Source: Plasmodiophora brassicae
Taxonomy: Eukaryota; Endomyxa: Phytomyxea; Phytomyxea; Plasmodiophorida
Direction: 5' to 3'
Length of the DNA stretch: 64,000 nt
NCBI GenBank assembly: GCA_036867785.1
Contig: CP145417.1
Coordinates: forward strand, 930,001-994,000
In this document: in pieces, positions 1 through 10,666 of the stretch
Position numbering within the stretch: the stretch's first letter is position 1
How the letters are laid out: each line of letters begins with the position of its first letter
Notes under the pieces: generated by a model
Databases searched by the model: none
Told to the model about the DNA's origin: nothing
What the model saw: the letters and a program-made list of their open reading frames with translations, nothing else
Position numbers and translations under genes: made by a program

Positions 1-404
1 AAGGATCGTGCCCTTCGTGCATGCTCCAGGGAACCCAGGTGCGGCGTTGCTATCGATAGGTAGATGACCGGTTGCACGCGAACGGGAATCGTGCCGTTGT
101 CATGCAGCAGTCGAATAACGTACCGCGCGATGAGCCCGCCTAACGAGTGCCCGATGAACGAAATGTGCGTCGCATGGTGTTTCTGGCATTCATCGACAAT
201 CCAGGGCGCCAGTCGCTCGGCGGCGCCCTGTATGCCGTGCCGCGTCAGGCCATGGTTCACGGTCGGCACCAGAACAACAGCGCTTATCCCGGTGGCATCG
301 CGAAACCGCTCGCGCAGTCGCGTCGCCATGTAGGCGAAGTCGTCGGCCAGCCCGTGGAGGCCATGGACCATCACGACGGCATGCACGGCGCGCGTCGGCG
401 GCAT
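1..404 (-). CDS. DUF676-type lipase/serine esterase, 5' part (runs off left edge)
   Basis: The minus strand is open from an ATG at 404 to the window edge and reads as the N-terminal half of an alpha/beta hydrolase of the DUF676 (putative lipase) family. Visible signatures in order are the oxyanion-strand motif VVMVHGLHGLADDF near residue 10, the nucleophile elbow ISFIGHSLGGLIARY near residue 85, and YLSIATPHLGS near residue 120, which matches the TPHLG motif of the family. The nucleophile serine is therefore present. The catalytic Asp and His would lie beyond the edge. Family members are predicted hydrolases of lipid esters, often membrane-associated. No signal peptide is seen, so the start may lie in an earlier exon. 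About 180 bp separate it from the next minus-strand gene. Family assignment is firm; substrate is unknown. Confidence 0.82.
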   Translation of the reverse strand, partial: MPPTRAVHAVVMVHGLHGLADDFAYMATRLRERFRDATGISAVVLVPTVNHGLTRHGIQGAAERLAPWIVDECQKHHATHISFIGHSLGGLIARYVIRLLHDNGTIPVRVQPVIYLSIATPHLGSLEHARRARS

Positions 405-582
405 CCTCGCCGGCCCTGCAGTGACCGGTGGCGGCCCGCTTACATTAATCGTTCGACGCCGGCGCAGTTCCGTAGTTTTGCGCGACTGCAGCTGCTCGCG
501 CACTTACCTAAAGATAAGTACCCAGCACGTGCACGCTACGAGTACGCGACGCGCGGCGACCAGGATCCCAAGCCGTTTACTT

Positions 583-1095
583 CTACCCTGTGTGGTGGGC
601 GGCCTCAGCGGGTACGCCTGCCAGGTTGCTGTGTTCCATCATCAGTGCAGTCATGTCGATGAACAGCTCGCCGTCTATGGTTTGAGCGCGCTGGGCATCG
701 AGACGGGCACGCTCGGCGAGGAGATTGGCCACGCTGACGTGTGCCTGGGCAGCTCTGAGAATCAGCTCGGCAACCTCGTCGTTACGTCGAGCAGCGTCGG
801 CGTGTAGCTGTGCACACATCTCTTCGCCCTGACCAACGTAGTCTGCCATAAGGATGCGTAGGCCTCTCAGGTGGACATTTCCGGCCTTGCGTTGTCGAGC
901 CTCACGTCGCCGTTGCTTAGCCTCGAGTCTCAGCCGTACAGATTCACGTTTCCGTTCGGCGGCCTCGCGTCGTCGTTCAGCAGCAGCGCATCTCATCTGA
1001 GTAGCGTGCCGTAGTCGTTGAGCAGCCTGACGTCGCAATTCAGCGGCCTGGCGTTTGAGCTGGGCACTATCGCCCGCTGCGAGCGGCTGAACCAT
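583..1095 (-). CDS. Coiled-coil protein, unidentified
   Basis: An uninterrupted frame of 170 codons starts at ATG 1095; an in-frame GTG lies just upstream. Residues about 12-75 are an Arg/Ala/Glu-rich helix with repeats of the type RRQAAQR and RRREA, as expected of a long single helix or coiled coil. A second amphipathic stretch covers about residues 85-150 (for example LLAERARLDAQRAQ). There is no signal peptide or membrane segment. I recognise no family. The gene diverges from the disordered-protein gene starting at 1291, with roughly 195 bp between the two starts, so they may share a promoter. The charged helical composition supports coding over the overlapping plus-strand frame, but function is unknown. 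Confidence 0.6.
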   Translation of the reverse strand: MVQPLAAGDSAQLKRQAAELRRQAAQRLRHATQMRCAAAERRREAAERKRESVRLRLEAKQRRREARQRKAGNVHLRGLRILMADYVGQGEEMCAQLHADAARRNDEVAELILRAAQAHVSVANLLAERARLDAQRAQTIDGELFIDMTALMMEHSNLAGVPAEAAHHTG

Positions 1096-1290
1096 GTCGT
1101 CGTCCACGTCGACCTCCCCGATCGGCGGTCAACGTCGGAGGATAGGAATGCGATTTATCTTGGGCGGCGTCGGCGGGCACAACGACGGAATGGTCACCTG
1201 GACGATATTAGGCGCGAGCGCGTGCCAGTCGGTGTGCCCGTCGATACGAGTACTGCCTGTGGGCGTGCCTGGATTATCTCGTCGACTACG

Positions 1291-1818
1291 ATGAACGGAC
1301 GGCTGTCACCGGACCCCATTGGACCACGATGCTCGTCGATCTCTGACGATCTACAGGCAATGTCGTTCGCCGACAAAGCAGCGCCGGCTGCCGATGACCA
1401 CAAGGGCGCCGACGCCTGTGCCATGGAAATCGATTCGGGGGACGGAGCGTCACCGGGCAACGTCTCCGCCAGGGGACGCGTTAAGCGACACATGACCTCA
1501 ACAGTCCAGGCGCGCCCGACGTCGTCGGCCAGCCCCAGAAAACGCCTCGCCAGGACGCGAAGCAAGAGTGTGGCGGATCTCGCGAGCACGCCGCACGCAG
1601 GCGCTCGGCCCACCACGAAGTACCTCGCCAGAACGCGCAGCAAGAGTGTCCCGTCTCTACCTGACAGCGCCGTGCTAACGGGAACGGTGCCGCTGCGACC
1701 CAGCTCTGCTGGCGCCGACCGACGGCCAGACGCGCTGCGAACCTACCGCCTCATGCGCAAGAAAGCGTTCGTCCAGTCGTTCTTTGACCTCATCGACAGG
1801 CTTCGCGAAGAGATGTGA
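1291..1818 (+). CDS. Disordered protein with duplicated LARTRSKSV motif
   Basis: The frame encodes 175 aa from ATG 1291. The open frame extends further upstream, but that part overlaps the divergent coiled-coil gene and looks non-coding. An internal ATG at 1360 is an alternative start. The body is Ser/Ala/Arg/Pro-rich and probably disordered. It carries two copies of a basic motif, RLARTRSKSVADL and YLARTRSKSVPSL, about 27 residues apart, resembling basic phosphorylation or nuclear-localisation segments. The C-terminus (about the last 30 residues, ending FFDLIDRLREEM) is an amphipathic helix with aromatic residues, perhaps a binding site. No family is recognised. The repeated motif and helical tail argue for a real protein. 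Confidence 0.55.
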   Translation: MNGRLSPDPIGPRCSSISDDLQAMSFADKAAPAADDHKGADACAMEIDSGDGASPGNVSARGRVKRHMTSTVQARPTSSASPRKRLARTRSKSVADLASTPHAGARPTTKYLARTRSKSVPSLPDSAVLTGTVPLRPSSAGADRRPDALRTYRLMRKKAFVQSFFDLIDRLREEM

Positions 1819-1899
1819 CAGTGGACGATGCGGATTAAGTCGTGCCGACTTTCTGCACCCGCATGCACAGCGCTGTTAACTTGAACGCGTCGTACATTA

Positions 1900-3785
1900 C
1901 TATGCTGCGGCCTTCTGGCGAGTGTCAACGAGTCTGGTCAATGATCTCGACGCTAACACTGCAACCGCTGCGACACCGACGCCGGCACCAAACAGGGCCA
2001 GCCCGGCGCCGGCGGCCTCGGCCAGAAACAATCGAGCATCTAGGGTCGTCCACACCGACTCGGTCCATATGCTGGACGCCTCGCCCATCACCTTCCAAAC
2101 CCCTTTGCCAACATCGAACCGTATGTCCGGGTCGAGGGCGTCATGGTAGTGGGTTTCCGTAAACCCAATGGATTGCAACCACTGATGGATGAGACGCGGT
2201 GCATCGAAGACGGCGTTGGGGTCGGACAGGCCCTGGTAGACGCCAGGGTAGTGCGAGATACGGCCGCTCAACGAGCGAAGGGAGTTCTGGATAGCATAAC
2301 GCGGCAGGACAGAAGCAGCAATGGAGCAGTTATCGAATCCATCACGAGCCAGGCAGGCGAATAGAGCGCCGACCAACGTGCAATTGGCTGAGACAAGAGG
2401 GCCAGCATAACCGGCCAGAGACAGCGCGGCTCTGGCTGTAACCGTTGCGGCGGTGCAAGCTCCATCAACGACGTCATCAGAGACAACGTTATCGAACTCG
2501 CTGTCGTAGAACGACGACGCAAACTTGGAGTCAAAGCCAGACAGAACGGCAGACGGGATTGACGATGGGAACGCCCAGCTCGACGAAGGAGGCAACCCAG
2601 CTGATGAAGACCGTGCCAACCCGCCGCTCCGAAGCGCTTGGGAAATCGCGGACGACCCTGGGTTGCTGCTCGATGTGTGCACATAAAGCGGCGTAGACGA
2701 CGGTCCGACTTGCTGCACCTCGATGAGCGATGAGACCGCATTCAGTGGGATCGAAGTGAATGCCGTGTCGATGCGAATTGGGTTTGCGCACCCGCCACCG
2801 CTATTGCTATTGCACGAGAACGCGGTGAGATCCTGAACAAAGCTTCGCGATCCAATCAGGTCATAGGCCTCGCCGTTGAACCAGGCGAACACAATCGACG
2901 ACGGAAGCGAGACGCGGTCCTTAGCGCTAACACCAGTTGCGATCGTGGCCGCAGCGCCCAGCAACGCAACCGTCCCAGACACAGCACGATCGGCACCGAC
3001 AGCACGGTCATGCAGCATCGCCGTCGCATCCATCCCCGTCACAACCATGATGACGTTAGGGTTGTCGGACGACAGCGGTTTCGCCAAGGATGACCAGACG
3101 TTGTACCCGCCTATGGGACTGCACGTGTTCGCTTCCAGGCACGTTTTGCTGTTGTCCTTGCCCTTCATCGAGAACCGAAACCGGGCCTGGTACCGAGGCG
3201 TATGGCCGTTCCGAACCTGGTCGGCATTCTGCGCCTGCATGACGGCAAGCTTGTCGTATATCGAACTGCCAACCTGCCAACCGGATGTCACAACACAAGT
3301 ACACGGGATCGAACCGCAGGACCGACCTGAACGATGGCGAAATCCATCGACCGCGACAGAAGGTCTGTCCCAGTCGGGTTCCAGATTTTCGGTGGCGTAA
3401 CGGGTGCCCGAGAGGCGAGCGGCGATTGAGAGGCGGGAGAATTCGACGTCGGTCGATCATCAAAAGATGTCAGGAGGATACCTGCGATGTCGTAGGAGCT
3501 GACCTGGTCCAGCATCGTCGGCGTGAGGTCCTTGAATTCCAGAACGAGCGCATAGGGCGGCGGCCCACCGGCGCCGGACCGGAGCTGGTCGAGCGACACG
3601 ATCGTCCCGATGCGGTCGTCGACCGAGCACCCGACCGCCCCGCTCCGATTCAGCAGGCGCACGCAGGAGAACGCGCTGTCCAGCACGGTGTAGATATACT
3701 TGTCGACGTTGCCGAGCGCGGACGCGGCCGTCGCTAGACCGACGACGGCGATCACCGCCATTGCCGTCACCGTCACCCTCCGCAT
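1900..3785 (-). CDS. NCSTN: Nicastrin, gamma-secretase subunit
   Basis: Two exons, 3785-3327 and 3273-1900, give a 610-residue protein. The 53-nt intron (3326-3274) joins DFAIVQ to VGSSIYDK in phase 0. The N-terminus is a signal peptide (MRRVTVTAMAVIAVVGLATA). Family marks are CSPIGGYNVWSSL, the aminopeptidase-like core with FNGEAYDLIGSRSFVQDL (the DYIGS region of nicastrins), WTESVWTTLDARLF near the C-terminus, and a final transmembrane helix (about residues 575-600) with a short basic tail. Nicastrin is the large glycosylated ectodomain subunit of gamma-secretase and gates substrate entry to presenilin. The length is somewhat below the roughly 700 residues of animal proteins. It ends about 80 bp from the 3' end of the convergent gene at 1818. 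Confidence 0.93.
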
Positions 3786-4269
3786 GGCGCACTGTTATGA
3801 ATTTAGATTGACCAGTCGGACGCCGAAAAAATATATATCCAGGGCGGCCGCTCCAATTCCATAACCAACGTCGCCTCCAGGACACGCGACAGTTATAGAG
3901 CCCAGTCGCGGCGGAACCGCAGCATGAACGGCACAGGGAACGGCAACACGCCGTCCTCAGCGATTACACTCACGGAGACTGAGTGGCGTCCCGCGGCGCA
4001 TTGTGGTAAAAGGGGGGCGCAGGGATGAGACGCGTTTCCGCATGCGACGAAGAGCGAGCTGTAATCGCATCCGGCAGTAGTCGGTAAGCTGCAGTGATAT
4101 TCGATGGTCGGTGAGGCCAGCCGTGGTGCGCGCAGCCCACTGGCGGTGCGGTATATTTTGGGTGAGTGTGAGTTCCTAATTGCGCGGCGGACGGGGAAGT
4201 AAAGTCATCGGAGAGGCGGACACACACAGTCGACGCTGCCGTGGCTGTCCAACGGGGGCCCGCGCCGCC

Positions 4270-5137
4270 ATGAATCTGTTCGGGAAGAAGAAGCCGCCGG
4301 CGCCCAACATGAACGAATCCATACTGAAGCTGCGTGAGACGATCAACCAGCTCGGTAAGCGCGAGGAGTTCCTGCAGAAGCAGGCCGATCAATGCCTGGA
4401 GGCGGCGAAACAGAAGTCCAAGAAGAAGGACAAGAGAGGTACACGCCGCCGTCTGGTTCACGATACCACGTCTGTGCGTCCTCATTTATCAATTCGTGTA
4501 GGTGCGTTGTTCGAATTGAAACGGAAGAAAATGTTCGAAAAGCAGATTGATCAAATGTTCGGCAAGCGTGTCAACCTGGAGACACAAATATTCGCATTGG
4601 AATCTGCTGCGACAAACAGAGAGGTCATCACAGCGATGCAGCATGGCAAGAACGCCATCGATCAGTCGATGAAATCATTGTACGCTGCGCGCCGTCGGCT
4701 GGACAGCATTGTGCTAATCGCCGTACTGGCAGTGATGTGGACAATGTGGCCGATATTATGGACGGTATCGACGACAGCGTGGCAATGGTCGAGGACCTTG
4801 ATAACGCCTTGTCTCAACCGTTGGGTGCAACATCGTATGCCGACGTGCGTCACACGCTGCTGTACACCGTATCGCTTTGTAACCACCGTTTTAGGACGAA
4901 CTTGAAGCTGAACTTGCCGAGCTGGAAGACCAAACGTTGCAAGAAGAGCTGTTGGCAACCCCGGAAGTATCGCGAATGCCGCAAATACCCGCTGCAAAGG
5001 GTATCTCCCACCTAATTCGTAATTTCAGTCTTGGCTGAACGCCTTGTGTTACAGCAAAGCCACAAGCAGCGGCGACGACAGCGGAGAGCCAGATCGATGC
5101 AGATCTGGCAGAGCTCGAAGCCGAGTTTGCCATCTAG
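4270..5137 (+). CDS. CHMP4: ESCRT-III subunit CHMP4/Snf7
   Basis: Five exons (4270-4438, 4502-4679, 4733-4844, 4895-5000, 5055-5137) encode 215 aa. The introns are 63, 53, 50 and 54 nt. The start has a strong context (gccgccATG). The protein begins MNLFGKKKP and carries the basic helix ALFELKRKKMFEKQ, then helix 2 (QIFALESAATNREV) and a DVDNVADIMDGIDDSV segment typical of Snf7. The acidic autoinhibitory C-terminus ends in DADLAELEAEFAI, resembling the MIM1-type tail that binds Vps4. Snf7/CHMP4 is the main filament-forming ESCRT-III subunit in multivesicular body sorting, cytokinesis and membrane repair. All exon joins keep frame, and length fits the family. It diverges from nicastrin across about 480 bp with no other gene visible. 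Confidence 0.93.
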
Positions 5138-5177
5138 TGTTCTGAGGATATCGCACCCATTTACAGTACCAATCAAT

Positions 5178-5450
5178 GAATCTCACCTATTAGGGAAACG
5201 CCCGATTGCTCTGTCATGGTACCGAACGCGATCTGCGAGGGGTTCTTGTCTCAGGCAGGCACCGTCCGGCAGGGTGTCGATGGCGGATGTTGGTAGGGGA
5301 ACGATCGAGAACTACAACGTCACCTGACTGGCTCGATGTCATGTCCTGCACCGCCAGTACGGCGAGTTGCGACACGATCAGCGACATGGGTGCCTTCCAG
5401 GCGGCACAGGTTCGCCCAGCAGGCGCATGACGTTCCTGCAGGGCATCGTC
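5178..5450 (-). pseudogene. Decayed partial duplicate of the 3' end of the adjacent 7TM gene
   Basis: This stretch is recognisably similar over about 270 bp to the 3' end of the 7TM gene immediately downstream in the sequence (5655-5960). Shared blocks include gcgagttgcgacacga, tccaggcggcacag, the caggcaggcacc/gtcgatggcgga segment, and the cctattagg/gtattagg sequence at the stop. On the minus strand the residual peptide TCAAWKAPMSLIVSQLAVLAVQ aligns with ICAAWTVSTLLLVSQLAVPVVQ of transmembrane helix 6 of the intact gene. The frame is not maintained over the whole match and no start or upstream part is present. It is best read as a tandem-duplication remnant of a host gene. The approximately 180 bp between it and the intact gene holds nothing else recognisable. 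Confidence 0.7.
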
Positions 5451-5654
5451 AGGTCGTCCTGGACCCTGTCGGCAGCTGCTGTTAGGTGCTTGGAATCCAC
5501 ACATTTGCGGTTCTGAGATCGGGTTGTGTTCCCGGCGACTACTGGCATTGTTGTGGGTTGTGTCATGTCTGCCACTCTGTAACGACTGAAGTAACGCGCT
5601 CGTGCACGTCCCTGTGCATTCCTGGACACTACCTGATGCAGTGAAGCTCATGTA

Positions 5655-7043
5655 TTAGGAGAGCACTCGATTGGTTCGCCCTGGGCCAGGTGCTACGACA
5701 ACCGTAGCGCCCACAAGGGCGGGCGTCGCTGGGGGATTCCGGTTCCAGCCAGGCACCTTCAGGCAGGTATCGATGGCGGATAGTTTGGGACGATATGTGA
5801 TTAACAGGGAAAAGGTCGAGAACAGTGACATCGCCTGACTGGCACCGGATGCGATCAGCAGGTCGGTCGGGGACCGATTCTGCACGACGGGTACGGCGAG
5901 TTGCGACACGAGCAACAACGTGGACACTGTCCAGGCGGCACAGATTCGCACGGCAAGCGCATGACGCTGGATCAGAGCTTGGCCCGTCAGCGTTCCTCGA
6001 CGTCTCGATTCCACCATTTGTCGCACAACAACGAAGCAGTGGAATCCGTTGTTGAACGCGTAGATGATGGTGGGCGCCAGTAGCGCCAAATGCGTTTCGA
6101 TCACGCCCATCGGCAGCACTTGTGTGCTGGACGCCACGCTGACAACAATCAGCATGACTGTCGTTATCAGAAAACCGGCAACGGCGGCGACACGATCTGC
6201 AATGATCTTGGCACGCTGCCTAGTGTACGCCTCGAGCGCCAACGTTGCATTCATGTTCAAAGCAGCGCGGGACATCGCAACGATGGGCATGTCGATGTAG
6301 CTGACGAACACGAGAGCGGGGTAGGCCAGGCCCTGCTCGCGGAACAACGCGACGTTGACGATCCGGATCGTTCGCACCACGTGGCCGAGCAGCAGGAAGA
6401 AGATGCTGATCACCGGCGGCCACGGTGGTGCCCGCACCTTCCATTTGTCGTCAATGACGAATTGCAGGATCCGAACAGTCTCGAACACGACAATGCCAGC
6501 GTACCCCACGGCGACGACGCCGAAGCAGGCGGCCGTGGATGGAAGGCGTAGGGCAACGGCGGCCGGGTTCCGATCGATGCCCGCTCCGTCGGACGCCATT
6601 GTGATTGCGCCAGAGGGATCGATCGTTCCAATGTCGTCAGCGACTGCAAGAATGGGCAACGTGGCGAACGCATCCGCTTGCGGGACCCAATACGACCAGG
6701 CCAGCATCTCCATTGTCGTATGAAGCAGGCTGGACGAGGGCGCGTGGAACACGACGCCAACGCACCGGTTGCTGTTGCAGGCGCTGGCCCACTCGGCAAC
6801 GTTGACGGTGACAGTGGTTACTTTGACGAAGACGACTCGGTTGCGGGCATCGGCGCCGATGACCGATGGGCGGTCCAGACCGTCTACGAGGAAGGGCGCA
6901 CCCGTGACGTTGAAGGTCGTGTTCCCCATGGCGAACCCATAGCTCGTCACTGAACGAGCATGCCCATCAACAGATCTGATCGTCAACGCGTCCGCGGTCG
7001 CCCATAACCCGGCGACTATCACGGTCACCAATACCATCGTCAT
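5655..7043 (-). CDS. 7TM receptor-like protein with N-terminal ectodomain
   Basis: A single open frame of 462 aa starts at ATG 7043 (MTMVLVTVIVAGLWATADA), giving a clear signal peptide. An ectodomain of about 150 residues follows, with a possible disulphide pair (ACNSNRC) and NxT/NxS sites. Seven hydrophobic segments then follow, beginning near AACFGVVAVGYAGIVVF and ending near MSLFSTFSLLITY, with a cytoplasmic Pro/Gly-rich tail. Topology is that of a G-protein-coupled-receptor-like membrane protein. I see no DRY or NPxxY motif and cannot place it in a named class. The reading frame continues upstream of 7043 without a better start. A degenerate copy of its 3' end lies directly downstream. 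Confidence 0.75.
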   Translation of the reverse strand: MTMVLVTVIVAGLWATADALTIRSVDGHARSVTSYGFAMGNTTFNVTGAPFLVDGLDRPSVIGADARNRVVFVKVTTVTVNVAEWASACNSNRCVGVVFHAPSSSLLHTTMEMLAWSYWVPQADAFATLPILAVADDIGTIDPSGAITMASDGAGIDRNPAAVALRLPSTAACFGVVAVGYAGIVVFETVRILQFVIDDKWKVRAPPWPPVISIFFLLLGHVVRTIRIVNVALFREQGLAYPALVFVSYIDMPIVAMSRAALNMNATLALEAYTRQRAKIIADRVAAVAGFLITTVMLIVVSVASSTQVLPMGVIETHLALLAPTIIYAFNNGFHCFVVVRQMVESRRRGTLTGQALIQRHALAVRICAAWTVSTLLLVSQLAVPVVQNRSPTDLLIASGASQAMSLFSTFSLLITYRPKLSAIDTCLKVPGWNRNPPATPALVGATVVVAPGPGRTNRVLS

Positions 7044-8008
7044 CACTGACCTGGTACAGTGACGAGATCGGACGGTACTGGTAATTCGCAGCGGGTGATG
7101 TATCGTGGGGGACTCTGCAACCAAGGACGGTACGTACGTTTCTCCAGGCAGGGCATCCGCTCTGTGGAGGCCTGGCCAGGAACGACATATCTGCGTGTAT
7201 TTGATCATTGGCTTATGTATTGTATTGTAAGGGCATTTCAGGCGAGCACGCTACTCCAGGTCTGATGGCAGCCTTGATGACGTCAAGCTGTGCGGTACAA
7301 GTTGCATCAGCCAGAGGTGCAGTCAGTGCGGCGTCCTGTCGTCCAAGGGCGATCTGCACCCAGCTCCGTTGTTCTGCCACACTATGGACGATCAGTCAGA
7401 TCCTGGGGGCATCCTGGAGCGGCCCACCTGCACGCATTGAGACATACGCAGGGCGTCATGTGAAGGGGTGTACTCTTCGTTCATATGCTGTCACGACACG
7501 ACGAACGGCGACACCACTACAGAATTGTGTACTACACGCTCTGGCCATGAAGGGTGTACCAACACGTAGTATGCCCCGGTCATGTGTCGATTAGCGTCAG
7601 CGGACCCTGCCTTGATCGGGCACTTCTTGTGGACGTCAGAAATGACGCGATCTGTAGGCCGCCGGTGCCATTGAGGTGCCGGGCGGGCACCCATGTCCGC
7701 TCGGATGGGGTCACCCTCCCAGTCCACGAAGTAATGTAGCGAGTCCCCGGCCTCGGCTATCGACGTCCACTCGATGCGGAAGTATCCGGAACCATCCCGA
7801 CGCACGGCATCCCAGATGAGATGCTGCATGCTCTTCGTCAGTTAAGCGCCATTGACGACCACATTGACGGTCGCATGCCGATCAACGGCCAGAATTGCTC
7901 AGCACACGTTATGTTGGCTGGTCGATGCAATCCACCCTTGGACATGTCCGTTTTAGGATCGTCGTCAGGTACTGGAACTTCACAGTGTCAGTACAGTCAG
8001 CTGGAGAG
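7044..8008. other. Poorly resolved intergenic stretch
   Basis: Between the 7TM gene and the CFAP70-like gene I see one weak candidate: a minus-strand exon at 7829-7491 (reading AVRRDGSGYFRIEWTSIAEA at its start), preceded on that strand by a plausible acceptor ending gcatgcag with a taactgac branch-like site. I could not find a matching first exon or a family. The plus strand of 7208-7594 carries an open frame without coding character. The region may contain a small or decayed gene. Confidence 0.3.
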
Positions 8009-10608
8009 ATGGCGTCTAATGACGACCCAGCGGCACCGACGGTCGACCTCGTGGTGACTGGCATTCGCGGGTTGTTCTTCGGCAGGCGACCCGACGCTGC
8101 CGCCGAAGAAGCTGAGCAGAAGGCTAAGAAGAAGGCGCCTGGCAAAGCGCCACCGCCCGACGATTCACAGAAATGCACCCGCCCACCATCGCGCCTGCGT
8201 GTCCACCTGCGCGCCTTTGGCGACGAGCTCAAGTCCGACTGGATCCCAGGCGCGTTCGACACCGACGTTTCCGTCCGTCTGGTTCATCGCCCGACCTCGC
8301 TGGTGGCGCTAGCCGACCTGATCCTCACCAGTGGCAATTCGCCGATAACCGTCGATGTTCTCGAGGAGCGCCCAGGAACAGACGGCGACGAATTGCTGAT
8401 CGGGACCGCTTCCATCAACAGCAACGATTTGCTTCACGGCAGCGGGTCAGAAGGCGGCTGGACCGCCCTGAAGTTCGCTGACGGCGTCGACCGCCTCGAA
8501 ACGATCATCGTGGAAGACCCAGTCGGAGTTACACCGCCGTCCCTGCAAACGAAGACGAACCTCCCGCCACCTGAACTCAACGCCACGGTGACGTGCTCGC
8601 CATCGCCGCTCGTCGATTGGCCGAGCTCTGCCGTCGTCAGCGCTCGCTTGAACTCGGTACGTTTCCGTCGTCGTCCGACCCTCGCCGGTTCCAATGTGTA
8701 CGTAGGTGACTCTGCCTGCTGGATCGTTCACCATCACCGTCACGTTGGACGAGCGCTCCGCGTCGATACCAGTGACGTCAACGGGTGATGGTGCCCCGAC
8801 GGCGATCGCGTTCACGAAACGATGGTTCCTCGCCCCGCGCGATGTCGTCGCCTTCCGGCAGCGGATCATCGCAGGCAACGCTCCATCAGTAACGGCAACG
8901 CTGTCGCCTGATGGGACGACGTACACCATCAGCACACGGACGATGTTGCACCCTCTGGAGCATCTGTCCACCGTTGTCGTGGCCGGGGACAGCGCCCCGG
9001 ATCTCGACTGGCTGCTCGAGATCGATCGCCCACTTGGCGGTAGCGCCATTGTACAAGACCCCGCTCCTATTGGTATGCAACCATCAGCCCTGCCGTTCTG
9101 GTTGAGCGCACGGGCACGAGCCCTGCGGGACGTCAGAGCGCATCTGGAGCAGGCCGTCGTCTCCATAACCGAACAGCAGCGACGACACCAGGAGACGTTC
9201 CAGGACAAGTCAGGGATCGTTGACGAGATCCGTACGCGTCTGGCAGGGCCCTTGTCGCGCCTAGCAGCAACCATGTTTCCGGTAGACGACGCACGGGAAG
9301 AAAACAAGGTGGCGCTGACGAAGGTCGTCGAATCGTTATTGTCGGAGGCCATCGCGAACGTTCTGTCCCTGGAGCAGGATCAGGATTCAGGAACCGCCAA
9401 GTACCCGTCGTTGAGGGACAATCGGCTCCGTCTCGGGCGCCAGGCGATGCGTGAGAGGTCGTGGAATCGCGCGGCAGCGCTTCTGGAGGAGGTCGTCTCC
9501 GAAGGGGCTGACGGGGCCGATCAGTCCCGGCTGCTAATCGACCTGGCAATGTGTCGCCTTCATCAACGGGACTATGATAACGCCAGCGTCCTGCTGGACC
9601 GCGCTGGTGTCGCTGCCGATGATGTATCGGCGGCGGCGGCTCTCGAATTTAAAGACTATGGGCGATGCAGACGCATCTTGAAGCGCCAATCAGAGCCTTC
9701 CTCTCCTGTCATGCAAACGCTCAAGGTCAGTCACAAACAGTCGTCAACAGGGGGTGACGACATACATGCTGAGGCCGCTTCTAGATTCTTTACGAGTACA
9801 ACGACCAACCGCACATGGTGCTGGCCAGGCTTCGCGGTCAGGGGCACCGACCCGGAGCGTTTCCGGATGAGGCATCCTTCATCGCAACGGCGCAAAGCCT
9901 CATCACGTGGGGATTGCCACTAACAGCGACGACTCTGCTGAGCGACCTAGTGGCCTCATCGGCGTCGATTGCCCAGTTGCTGAAAGGGCAAGCACTGAGC
10001 ATGCTGGGGGACATCACAGAGGCCATCCGCGTGCTCGAGAGCGTGCCGGCGACGCTGGACACGATTACCGCTCTCGGTCACGCGTACTATGAGCATGGGC
10101 AACCAGACGCGGCACGGTTCCTGTACGAACGCTGCGATACGATGGAGGGCGGCACCGATTCGTTGGTCCACCTGCGCCATGGCCACCTGCTCTACAGGTT
10201 GCACCGGTACGAACCCGCATTGCACATGTTCCAGCGTGTGCTGGAGCAGCACCCCGACAGTGTGTCCGCCTGGTTGGGCTGTGGGCAGTGCTACTCGAGA
10301 TTGGGCGTCGAGTTTGCCGCCAAAGCGGAACAGTGCCTGTCCAGGGCGACCTCGATGGACCCGGAATGCGGCGATGCCTGGGGACAGCTGGCTATGCTGT
10401 ACGACGACCCGCAGGTAAAGCGACCGCAGCAAGAAGTCGAAGCCACAGCTGCGGTCGCCCTCCAGCATCCGTTCGAAAATGTGGAACTTCACAGGTAGTG
10501 GATTTCATACGAGACGACGTCGATGGAATTGATCGCGTTCCCCACTTAGGAAAGTCGTCGAGATCGTTCGACGCGAAGGCGGAGGGTCTCAGGCATGAAC
10601 TGGAATAA
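8009..10608 (+). CDS. CFAP70: CFAP70-like axonemal protein with C-terminal TPR repeats
   Basis: Exons 8009-8656, 8706-9725 and 9785-10414, then either read-through to a stop at 10498 or splicing to 10495-10608, give about 793 or 803 aa. Introns 1 and 2 are 49 and 59 nt. The N-terminal 230 residues form a beta-rich C2/Ig-like region beginning VDLVVTGIRGLFF. A helical middle part follows (LPFWLSARARALRDVRAHLEQ), then TPR-like helix pairs from residue about 450 to the end (for example AWLGCGQCYSRLGVEFAAKA). This order matches CFAP70, an outer dynein arm and central-pair-associated ciliary protein, but the identification rests on architecture and local resemblance, not on a diagnostic motif. If correct, the organism has a motile flagellum. 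It converges on the DAD1 gene. Confidence 0.6.
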
Positions 10609-10666
10609 ACAAGAAAACGGAACAATAAAGAAGGGCGGCCAAAGTTTAGAACCCGATCCAATCTAC

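Noticed and set aside
1018-1290. Upstream extension of the disordered-protein gene
   Set aside because: It overlaps the coiled-coil gene on the other strand and loses the low-complexity character of the real protein; ATG 1291 is preferred.
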